A stretch of DNA of 5,231 nucleotides from positions 1 through 5,231 of the forward strand of contig JAUYTA010000858.1 in the NCBI GenBank assembly GCA_030695265.1, read 5' to 3'. Origin of the DNA: Bacteroidota bacterium. Lineage in GTDB: Bacteria; Bacteroidota; Bacteroidia; Bacteroidales; Prolixibacteraceae. Both the position numbers and the translations under genes were made by a program. Below the pieces are notes generated by a model. It was given only the letters and a program-made list of their open reading frames with translations. It was not told the origin of the DNA and did no database searches. Positions 1 to 5,231 of the stretch are shown piece by piece (the stretch's first letter is position 1; every line of letters starts with the position of its first letter).

Positions 1-83
1 CATGTAAACTTTATGGTAGGAAATGGTATCATTATTTACGGTTTAACGTAAGTAGGGTTAACTTAACTTTAAAACTTACTTAT

Positions 84-500
84 ATGAACACACAGATTTT
101 GAAAGGAACACTTTTCGGAGGAATTGCTAATTTCTTTTTAGGATGGTTGATCTACGGCATTTTGTTAATGGAGTTTATGAAATCCAATTCTAACCAGTGC
201 GCTACCAGACCAGAAATGGAAATGATTTGGTGGGCCATGATTGTCTCATGTTTCGTGTACGCATTATTCCTTACGCTGTTTTTGAAATGGTCTGGTAGCT
301 CTACCTGGCTTGATGGTTTAAAAACCGGTGCTCTTTTTGGATGTTTGTTTGCTGTAACTGTCGATCTGTCGTTTTATTCTATGACTACCATGTTCAATAG
401 TTTTACACCAATATTTGTTGATGCAATTGCCTCCGCTATTATGGCAGCCATTGTCGGTTTGGTGATTGTTCTTCTCTGGGGAAAACCTAAAACTGCATAG
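84..500 (+). CDS. Small four-helix integral membrane protein, function unknown
   Basis: This 138-residue protein is almost entirely membrane-embedded. Hydrophobic segments lie at about residues 8-30, 48-68, 80-101 and 109-132, joined by short polar loops, and there is no cleavable signal peptide. The glycine- and aromatic-rich first helix (GGIANFFLGWLIYG) and the RPEMEMIWWAM stretch resemble a family of small hypothetical membrane proteins I associate with Bacteroidota. It may be distantly like DUF1761, but I cannot confirm that. No catalytic motif is visible, so no function is assigned. The ATG at 84 is the first usable start: the frame stays open to the left edge of the window but has no earlier ATG, GTG or TTG codon. 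No Shine-Dalgarno sequence precedes it, which is normal for Bacteroidota. The gene converges on the glycyl radical activase with 9 bases between the stop codons, so the two are transcribed separately. Confidence 0.85.
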   Translation: MNTQILKGTLFGGIANFFLGWLIYGILLMEFMKSNSNQCATRPEMEMIWWAMIVSCFVYALFLTLFLKWSGSSTWLDGLKTGALFGCLFAVTVDLSFYSMTTMFNSFTPIFVDAIASAIMAAIVGLVIVLLWGKPKTA

Positions 501-509
501 AAACTCAGT

Positions 510-1409
510 CTATCCCCCAATACTTGCCACAAGCCCGAGTTGTTGAAATATGGAAACAGCCCGGGTTTGTGCTTCTTTGGTGGGTTCCTGCAGAAGCTGA
601 AATTCTTCGAACCGACCTAATTTTTGGTATTTCGTCTGTGCAATTTTGTGATAGGGTAGAAGGTTCACCACTTTTTTTTCTCCTGAAAGTTCAGAAACAA
701 AGCGGGCCGTTTCGGTCATGTTTTCCAAATCGTCGTTTACCCCGCCAATCAAGGGAATCCGGATGATAATATTTGCGCCGGTTTTTGCCAGAATCTTCAG
801 GTTTTCAAGTATTTTTTCGTTTGGAGCGCCGACCCATTTCCAATGTTTTTCGGAGTCTATCATTTTCAGGTCATACAGAAAAAGATCGGTTCGTTTAGCT
901 ACATCCAGTAGGATTTCGGTATTTGCCAGGCCTGCTGTATCAACGGCCCTGTGAATTCCTCTCCTGCCGCATTCATCAAGCAGTTCGATCAAAAATTTTG
1001 ATTGCTGCAATGGTTCGCCTCCCGAAAAAGTTACTCCGCCACCCGACTGATCAAAAAAGACCTGTTCCTTTTCGATTTCGGCTATTATTTCGGCTACCGT
1101 TGTAGGTTTGCCCGACATTTCGATGGCCTTGGTTGGACAAACTTCGGCACATTTGCCACACAATTTGCAAAGTTCGGTGTCGGTTATAATTCCTTCCGGA
1201 GTTAAAGTGATAGCGTTTTCGGTGCAGACTTCAACGCAGGTTCCGCAGCGAATGCACTTTGCAGGAGCATACATGCGTTCCTGTATCGCTGAAATACTTT
1301 CAGGATTGTGGCACCAGGCGCAGTTAAGATTGCAGCCTTTCAGAAAGATTACAATCCGGATTCCGGGGCCATCGTTAATGGCGTATCGTTTAATATCAAA
1401 AATCATCAT
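510..1409 (-). CDS. Glycyl radical enzyme activating protein (radical SAM activase), partner of the HypD-like dehydratase
   Basis: This cytoplasmic radical-SAM enzyme would cleave S-adenosylmethionine reductively and abstract hydrogen from the radical glycine of the enzyme encoded just upstream. Numbered from the ATG at 1409 (299 aa), the opening MMIFDIKRYAINDGPGIR is typical of activases. The cluster motif CNLNCAWC supplies Cys26, Cys30 and Cys33 (CX3CX2C). A ferredoxin-like insert carries two further four-cysteine sets, CIRCGTCVEVC (Cys52, 55, 58, 62) and CKLCGKCAEVC (Cys81, 84, 87, 91), implying two extra 4Fe-4S clusters. SGGEP at 129-133 is the SAM-binding motif. Later landmarks are RIPLIGGVNDD and LLPYHKIAQTKYQKLG. 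The insert matches activases of the glycerol/hydroxyproline dehydratase type rather than the short pyruvate formate-lyase type. An in-frame TTG at 1424 would add five residues. I prefer the ATG because family members usually begin close to MIFDI. The start overlaps the dehydratase stop by 14 bases, so the two are probably translationally coupled. Confidence 0.95.
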   Translation of the reverse strand: MMIFDIKRYAINDGPGIRIVIFLKGCNLNCAWCHNPESISAIQERMYAPAKCIRCGTCVEVCTENAITLTPEGIITDTELCKLCGKCAEVCPTKAIEMSGKPTTVAEIIAEIEKEQVFFDQSGGGVTFSGGEPLQQSKFLIELLDECGRRGIHRAVDTAGLANTEILLDVAKRTDLFLYDLKMIDSEKHWKWVGAPNEKILENLKILAKTGANIIIRIPLIGGVNDDLENMTETARFVSELSGEKKVVNLLPYHKIAQTKYQKLGRFEEFQLLQEPTKEAQTRAVSIFQQLGLVASIGG

Positions 1410-3858
1410 TTTCGGTTCGTTCAATCACCTCCTGCTGAAGGTCGGCATTCATGTCGTTGAAATAGTCGCTGTACCCGGCCATGCGTACCATCAGGTCTTT
1501 GTAATCCGACGGACAGGCCTGTGCAGCAAGCAACGTCGCGGTATCAACAATGTTGAACTGAATGTGGTGGCCGCCCAAAGTAAAATAACTCCGGATGAGA
1601 TGTCCAAGTTTCACAACATCTTCTTCCTTTTTTAGCAGACTGGGGAGAAAACGCTGGTTCAGCAATGTACCGCCAGACTTTACATGATCGAATTTGGTCA
1701 TCGATTTCACTACTGCCGATGGCCCGTGCGTGTCGGCGCCATGCGATGGCGAAGTTCCGTCGGAAATAGATTTTCCGGCCAATCGTCCGTTCGGAGTCGC
1801 ACCCATTACTTTCCCAAAATAAACATGGCAGGTGGTCGAAAGCATGTTCAGGTGGTATTTTCCGCCGGGCTTAATGTTCGGTTTTCCATCGATAGCGGCC
1901 ACCAAATCATCGTACACTTTTACCGCAATCGAATCGGCATAATCGTCATCGTTTCCGAAGAAGGGCGTGCGGTTCATAATTGTTTGACGCAATACTTCTT
2001 CGCCTTTAAAATCGTTCAATACAGCATTTAAAACCCGATCGATGCTGAAAGTCCTGTCCTCGAACACATGCTTTTTTAAACTTGCCAGACTGTCGGTTAC
2101 AGTTGCCAGTCCGCAACACTGAATATAGCTGGTATTGTAGCGCGGACCTCCGTCGTAGTAATCTTTTCCGCGGCTCACACAGTCGTCGGTAACTACCGAA
2201 AGGAAAGGAGCCGGGGCATATTTGGCAAACATGCGATCGATGTAATTGCTCACCCGCATTTTCAGGTCAACCACATATTCGAGCTGTTTCAGGAAGGCAT
2301 TGTACAATTCGTCGTAACTATTAAAGGTACGCGGATCGCCGGTTTCGGAACCAACACGAATGCCGGTCACCGGACTGATCCCGTTGTTCAGCGTAACTTC
2401 CAGAATTTTAGGAACATTGAGGTAGCCGGTGAGCAAATAAGCCTCTTTTCCAAAAGCTCCCACCTCAATGCAGCCGCTGCATCCACCTTCGCGGGCATCC
2501 TGAAGCGATTTTCCCTGACGCAGCAATTCCAGCACATACACATCAGGATTAAAAACCGACGGATAACCATGTCCCTGGCGGATAACGCGGGTTGCAGCAT
2601 TCAGGAATTTGTCAGGAGTTTTTGCGCTGATGTGTACCGAACTTCCGGGCTGCAGAATGTGCAATTCTTCCACTACTTCGAGCATGATGTACGAAACTTC
2701 GCTGGTTCCGTCGCTGCCATCGCTTTTAATACCGCCAATGTTGATGTTGGTAAAATCGTTGTAGGTTCCGCTTTCACGCGCGGTAATTCCCACTTTGGGC
2801 GGTGCCGGGTGGTTGTTTACCTTGATCCAGAAACACGAAATCAGTTCTTTGGCCTGATCGCGGGTTAAAGTACCTTCTGCTATTTCGCGGTTGTAAAATG
2901 GAGTAAGATGCTGATCGAAATGTCCGGGATTCATGGCGTCCCAACCGTTTAGTTCGGTAATTGTTCCCAGGTGAACGAACCAGTACATCTGGATGGCTTC
3001 CCATAGATTGCGCGGCGCATTGGCCGGAACCCAGCGACAAACTTCCGCGATTTTCAGGAGTTCGGCTTTGCGGATTGAATCGGTTTCTTTTGCTGCCAGT
3101 TCTTCAGCAAGCGCAGCATGGCGTTCGGCAAAAAGAATCACCGCATCGCACGAAATGTCCATCGCCTTCCATTCTTCGGATTTGTCTGTCGCTTCCGGAT
3201 CGTTGAGGTAATCGAGTGACGCAAGGTTGGCCGCAATCTCGCGTTTGTAATCCAACATGCCCTTGCTGTATATTTTTCCGTCGAGCGCGGTATGTCCGGG
3301 AGCACGCTGTTCCATAAATTCGGTAAACATTCCGGCTTCGTAGGCAGTCTTCCATTCCTGTGGAACATGGCCGAAAATACGTTCGCGCTGGGTTTTGCCC
3401 GTCCAGTATGGGATTACATCGCGGGCATAAGTATCAATTTCATCCTGACTGATGGTGTAACGTTGCAGTTCGCGGGTGTTGAGCACATTTAAGTCGTCAA
3501 CGCTGTGGCAGGTCAATTCAGGAAAAGTAGGTACGCATTTGGGCTTTGAGCCACGCTCGCCCACGATCAATTCGCCTTCGCCAATGTAGATGGTTTTCTT
3601 TTGGCAATGATCGAGAAAGTTGGCTGCACGAAGAACCGGCACTGACATTTTTCCGAAATTTTCCTTGTAAAAAGCGGTTTCGTGGAGTGCCCGCTCAATG
3701 GTTAATGATGTTTCGGCGTCAACACTCAATTGCCGGAGTTTCTGTATGCGTTTGTTCATTCCCGGGCCGGTGTGGTTTGATTTGGGTTCGTAGAAATTGC
3801 CTTCGCTGGCAGCTGCCCGGGTAGGTGTTTCGGCATGAAGTATTATTTTTTCGAACAT
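1396..3858 (-). CDS. hypD: Glycyl radical enzyme, trans-4-hydroxy-L-proline dehydratase (HypD) type
   Basis: The predicted reaction is radical dehydration of trans-4-hydroxy-L-proline to (S)-1-pyrroline-5-carboxylate in the anaerobic cytoplasm. The 820-residue frame has the PFL-like domain followed by a C-terminal glycine-radical domain with VRMAGYSDYF (radical Gly795). The catalytic cysteine is Cys463 in GCSGCIEVGAFGKEAY, with Glu465 two residues on. Taking Clostridioides difficile HypD numbering from memory and an offset of 29-30, the pocket residues are all present: Phe181 and His189 (FMEQRAPGH), Asp307 (GWDAMNPGH), Ser363, Asp368 and Phe369 (SGTYNDF), Tyr479 (TGYLN) and Thr675 (LSTTCH). 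This argues against pyruvate formate-lyase, glycerol dehydratase and choline lyase. The start is uncertain. ATG 3858 gives a 33-residue extension before the usual beginning; ATG 3759 (MNKRIQKLRQLSVD) gives 787 aa, close to the 789 I recall for the C. difficile enzyme. Oddities are a Cys at 460, where I recall Thr, and Cys-Cys at 581-582. The substrate is inferred, not shown. Confidence 0.93.
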   Translation of the reverse strand: MFEKIILHAETPTRAAASEGNFYEPKSNHTGPGMNKRIQKLRQLSVDAETSLTIERALHETAFYKENFGKMSVPVLRAANFLDHCQKKTIYIGEGELIVGERGSKPKCVPTFPELTCHSVDDLNVLNTRELQRYTISQDEIDTYARDVIPYWTGKTQRERIFGHVPQEWKTAYEAGMFTEFMEQRAPGHTALDGKIYSKGMLDYKREIAANLASLDYLNDPEATDKSEEWKAMDISCDAVILFAERHAALAEELAAKETDSIRKAELLKIAEVCRWVPANAPRNLWEAIQMYWFVHLGTITELNGWDAMNPGHFDQHLTPFYNREIAEGTLTRDQAKELISCFWIKVNNHPAPPKVGITARESGTYNDFTNINIGGIKSDGSDGTSEVSYIMLEVVEELHILQPGSSVHISAKTPDKFLNAATRVIRQGHGYPSVFNPDVYVLELLRQGKSLQDAREGGCSGCIEVGAFGKEAYLLTGYLNVPKILEVTLNNGISPVTGIRVGSETGDPRTFNSYDELYNAFLKQLEYVVDLKMRVSNYIDRMFAKYAPAPFLSVVTDDCVSRGKDYYDGGPRYNTSYIQCCGLATVTDSLASLKKHVFEDRTFSIDRVLNAVLNDFKGEEVLRQTIMNRTPFFGNDDDYADSIAVKVYDDLVAAIDGKPNIKPGGKYHLNMLSTTCHVYFGKVMGATPNGRLAGKSISDGTSPSHGADTHGPSAVVKSMTKFDHVKSGGTLLNQRFLPSLLKKEEDVVKLGHLIRSYFTLGGHHIQFNIVDTATLLAAQACPSDYKDLMVRMAGYSDYFNDMNADLQQEVIERTENDDF
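1425..1433 (-). promoter_or_regulatory. Nine-base Shine-Dalgarno match inside the 3' end of the hypD-type gene
   Basis: On the minus strand AGGAGGTGA is complementary to the 16S rRNA 3' end over nine bases. It lies in the codons for Gln-Glu-Val-Ile, 15 bases before the preferred activase ATG (1409) and directly against the alternative TTG (1424). Neither spacing is ideal, so it may serve to hold terminating ribosomes for reinitiation, or it may be a coincidence of coding sequence. Confidence 0.35.
3761..3821 (-). other. GC-rich inverted repeat over the two possible hypD-type starts
   Basis: CCCGGGC at 3761-3767 pairs perfectly with GCCCGGG at 3815-3821, giving a 7-base GC-only stem with a 47-base loop. 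The perfect 10-base palindrome GGCAGCTGCC (3808-3817) overlaps one arm and would compete with the stem. In the minus-strand transcript the second arm ends 1 base before the internal ATG at 3759, so folding could limit ribosome access to that start. Function is inference only. Confidence 0.35.
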
Positions 3859-3864
3859 GGGGTA

Positions 3865-3898
3865 TTGAATTATGAATTATAAATGTTGAGTTATGAAT
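3865..3898. repeat. 13-base direct repeat just upstream of the hypD-type start
   Basis: TTGAATTATGAAT at 3865-3877 recurs as TTGAGTTATGAAT at 3886-3898, with one mismatch and a 21-base offset (about two helical turns). The minus strand reads ATTCATAATTCAA-like. It lies 6 bases upstream of the ATG at 3858, within the leader or promoter region. It could be a paired binding site for a regulator or simply A/T-rich low-complexity sequence. Confidence 0.5.
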
Positions 3899-3948
3899 GA
3901 AACTCAAAACTTCTTTAATGAAAAGGAAAATAAAAAAGAAGAAGATTT

Positions 3949-4003
3949 ACACAGAGTTAAATGGAGTAAAAACAGAGGTTCACAGAGAAGCACAGAATTA
4001 GAA
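3949..4003. repeat. Degenerate short tandem repeat of CACAGAG type, period about 10-11 bases
   Basis: Related units follow one another: CACAGAG at 3950-3956, a decayed TGGAG at 3962-3966, ACAGAGG at 3972-3978, CACAGAGAAG at 3981-3990 and CACAGAATTA at 3991-4000. The minus strand reads as repeated CTCTGTG. I recall similar degenerate CACAGAG/CTCTGTG strings in the gaps of many Bacteroidota genomes, often translated by mistake as spurious small proteins. No function is known to me. Confidence 0.6.
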
Positions 4004-4169
4004 GTTTTCTAATGACCGTTTCCTTTTTTATTTCTCTCTTTCCCCTTTCCTTGGGGTTTAATTGTAGAACATCAGGCAATTGAATAATCGCCGGTAGGTT
4101 TTAACAAGTGTTGATCTGGAAGATTCTTTTTCCATCAGATGATTGAAAAATATTTGTTTATAAGGCTAA

Positions 4170-4203
4170 CAAAAATAGCGATAAATATGAGATTCGATAC
4201 AAA
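4170..4203 (-). promoter_or_regulatory. Weak candidate Bacteroidota promoter for the hypD-type unit
   Basis: Read on the minus strand, TTTG at 4203-4200 is followed after 22 bases by TATTTTTG at 4177-4170. The second box fits the Bacteroidota -7 consensus TAnnTTTG exactly. The spacing is slightly longer than the usual 19-21 bases. If used, it would give a leader of roughly 300 bases that includes the repeat array. In A/T-rich DNA such matches arise easily, so this is only a candidate. Confidence 0.2.
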
Positions 4204-4254
4204 TTGAGGAAAGTTTTGACAGAGAATAATGTAAGAACATCGTTACAAAAAAGC

Positions 4255-4899
4255 TTATTCCTGAAAGCAATCCATCAGTACCGAATGTGCTGATGGCCCT
4301 TCGTTAAAAAGTAAATCCAGAATGCTTAAATCAGGAACAAACCCAAATTTTTCGGAAAAAACCTGAGTATAAGGTCGGGCTGTAAAATTTGGATCAACGG
4401 CGTTCAGGTGTGCCTTTGGACTGATCTTTTCCCTGAAATTTGCACAGTTATCAGGTATTTGTTCGAATGATTCCGTGAGGATTAATTGGGCTGGTATTTC
4501 AAGAATTTCGAGAATAGTCCCGGTAATTTGCTGATTGAAATCGAACAGGAATACTGATTTTTTTCGGAAAAAAGGTTCCAGATCATCGGCATAATATTCA
4601 AAAAAAGGGGAGGAGTTATAGGCTGAAAAAATGGTCCGCCAATGGTTTCGCTGCCATTCTTCATCGTAAGCAATGCGTAAATCTTTGATTTTAATTTTTT
4701 GTTCCCGGCCTTTTTCAACAGGCACTATGAGGGGAATTGGACCATTTGCTCCCAGGATTACCGTTCTGTTTCGGTAAGTTTGTTTTATGAAATGTTCGTG
4801 CTGCTCAATGTGAATTTCCGGATAAGCTGCCAGTTTCGAAAAATACCTGACAGGAGCAAAATAGGCGGTGCTTAGCAGTATCCCATTATCTTGTGACAT
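4255..4899 (-). CDS. WbqC family protein
   Basis: This 214-residue soluble protein belongs to the WbqC family (WbqC-like, PF08889 as I recall). The family is often found in polysaccharide or O-antigen gene clusters, but its biochemical role is not firmly established. Three conserved blocks are visible: LLSTAYFAPVRYFSKL near the N-terminus, EQHEHFIKQTYRNR at 32-45 followed by GANGPIPLIVPVEKG, and WQRNHWRTIFSAYNSSPFF at 82-100. The C-terminal signature LSILDLLFNEGP sits at 191-202. There is no signal peptide or membrane segment, so it is probably cytoplasmic. The length is normal and the ATG at 4899 directly precedes the conserved N-terminal block, so the start is secure. It begins 3 bases after the stop of the LapA-type gene and is probably cotranscribed with it. 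Its base composition is more AT-rich than the dehydratase gene beyond the following gap. Confidence 0.92.
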   Translation of the reverse strand: MSQDNGILLSTAYFAPVRYFSKLAAYPEIHIEQHEHFIKQTYRNRTVILGANGPIPLIVPVEKGREQKIKIKDLRIAYDEEWQRNHWRTIFSAYNSSPFFEYYADDLEPFFRKKSVFLFDFNQQITGTILEILEIPAQLILTESFEQIPDNCANFREKISPKAHLNAVDPNFTARPYTQVFSEKFGFVPDLSILDLLFNEGPSAHSVLMDCFQE

Positions 4900-4902
4900 G
4901 TT

Positions 4903-5229
4903 TTATTCGTTAAAAAATCCGCCTTTGTAGTCGCTTCCCATTTTTATTCCTTCTGAAGTGATATCGTCATCTTTATCAGCAACAGCATGGTCATTTTCAA
5001 GTTCATTGATAACTTTTTTCAATTCTCTCTTTAGCTTCAAGATTCGCGGAAGTTGCATCATCAAGGCCAGTAAAAATCCGAAAATCAATCCAACAATCAG
5101 AACCAACACCAATGGAACATCAATTATTTCCCAATGGAAAAAACGGATGTTGATCAGCAGGTGGTTCTGAATGGTGAAAATGATCAGAAGTGCCGAAAGA
5201 ATAAAGAATACAATTACTTTACCTGACAT
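4903..5229 (-). CDS. LapA domain-containing small inner-membrane protein
   Basis: This 108-residue protein has the usual LapA-type architecture (lipopolysaccharide assembly protein A domain, DUF1049). A first transmembrane helix at about 5-21 ends in the typical Gln-Asn pair (FTIQN). A short beta-prone stretch follows (INIRFFHWEI, 26-35), then a second helix at about 38-60. A basic, charged and probably coiled-coil segment lies at 62-80 (PRILKLKRELKKVINELEND), before an acidic tail that ends in the cytoplasm. In Enterobacteria LapA helps control LPS assembly and LpxC turnover; in Bacteroidota the role is unproven, so no gene symbol is given. The ATG at 5229 is 2 bases from the window edge. 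It matches where family members normally begin, so the gene looks complete, although an upstream start cannot be excluded. Its stop is 3 bases from the WbqC-family start, which suggests an operon. Confidence 0.8.
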   Translation of the reverse strand: MSGKVIVFFILSALLIIFTIQNHLLINIRFFHWEIIDVPLVLVLIVGLIFGFLLALMMQLPRILKLKRELKKVINELENDHAVADKDDDITSEGIKMGSDYKGGFFNE

Positions 5230-5231
5230 GC

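Larger units (their letters stand above)
3859..4254. other. 396-base intergenic region upstream of the glycyl radical enzyme
   Basis: No protein gene is supported here: both strands are rich in stop codons and A/T. Reading from the dehydratase side, it holds a 13-base direct repeat (3865-3898), a purine-rich tract (3920-3944), a degenerate CACAGAG-type array (about 3949-4003), a pyrimidine tract of 34 bases with a single A (4019-4052), a short CCCC/GGGG hairpin (4042-4054) and a weak Bacteroidota-type promoter candidate (4170-4203). It must contain the 3' end of the WbqC-family transcript and probably the promoter of the hypD-type gene. I see no riboswitch, tRNA or FNR-like palindrome, and no convincing rho-independent terminator. 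Confidence 0.7.

Noticed and set aside
1..51. Frame 1 from the left edge reads 16 codons to a TAA at 49-51, which could be the tail of an upstream plus-strand gene.
   Set aside because: It is too short to recognise, has no supporting motif and is A/T-rich like non-coding DNA.
57..71. GTTAACTTAAC near-palindrome and a TAACTTTA box close to the first gene, considered as operator or promoter.
   Set aside because: The box would leave only a few bases of leader before the ATG at 84 and lacks a clear upstream element; the palindrome is a short A/T-rich chance match.
478..517. Possible bidirectional terminator between the convergent genes: GGGGA (478-482) with TCCCC (513-517) and an inner ACTG/CAGT pairing.
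   Set aside because: The outer stem is only 5 bases, the inner pairing is short with alternatives, and neither strand has a T tract after the stem.
1108..1635. Long open frame on the plus strand (175 codons) opposite the activase and dehydratase genes, and similar plus-strand frames up to 3824.
   Set aside because: These are antisense shadows. The minus-strand proteins carry full sets of family motifs, and the plus-strand products show no recognisable domain.
1396..3858. Alternative identity as pyruvate formate-lyase, glycerol dehydratase or choline trimethylamine-lyase.
   Set aside because: There is no adjacent Cys-Cys catalytic pair as in pyruvate formate-lyase. The SGTYNDF, RAPGH and TGY pocket residues fit HypD, and no microcompartment genes accompany it.
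3719..3907. Minus-strand frame giving a protein that starts MSFIHNSTFIIHNS.
   Set aside because: The beginning is just translated TTCATAATTC-type repeat and the rest is out of frame within the dehydratase gene.
4224..4260. Hairpin at the end of the WbqC-family gene: GAATAA/TTATTC outside GTAA/TTAC.
   Set aside because: It is an A/T-only stem with a large asymmetric internal loop that overlaps the stop codon. It is too weak to call a terminator.

Overview
The window most resembles a chromosome segment from an anaerobic or facultative member of the Bacteroidota (Bacteroidales/Marinilabiliales-like). This rests on the WbqC-family and LapA-type proteins, the general lack of Shine-Dalgarno sequences, AT-rich gaps with low-complexity repeats of a kind I recall from these genomes, and an oxygen-sensitive glycyl radical enzyme. 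The assignment is by recognition, not by search.

Layout. Positions 1-83 are AT-rich and hold no gene I can support. At 84-500 (+) is a small four-helix membrane protein of unknown function. It runs tail to tail, with a 9-base gap, into a two-gene unit on the minus strand: a radical-SAM activating enzyme (510-1409) and, upstream in transcription order, a glycyl radical enzyme (1396-3858). The enzyme matches trans-4-hydroxy-L-proline dehydratase (HypD) at every active-site position I can recall. The two genes overlap by 14 bases. Upstream lies a 396-base gap (3859-4254) with a possible weak promoter, a 13-base direct repeat, a degenerate CACAGAG-type repeat array and A/T-rich arms in inverted orientation around that array. 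Beyond it, also on the minus strand, a WbqC-family gene (4255-4899) and a LapA-type membrane protein gene (4903-5229) are separated by 3 bases and probably share a transcript.

How they work together. The activase would use SAM and an iron-sulfur cluster to put a radical on Gly795 of the dehydratase. The dehydratase would then remove water from trans-4-hydroxy-L-proline to give 1-pyrroline-5-carboxylate, which proline biosynthesis (ProC) can reduce to proline. No proC, transporter, peptidase or microcompartment shell gene is in view. The WbqC/LapA pair looks like an independent cell-envelope unit.

I see no wholly new system. The points most worth a second look are substitutions next to the catalytic cysteine of the dehydratase, a 33-residue N-terminal extension with a GC-rich inverted repeat beneath it, the 9-base Shine-Dalgarno sequence at the gene overlap, and the structured repeat region upstream. 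No tRNA, rRNA, CRISPR array or insertion sequence was seen.
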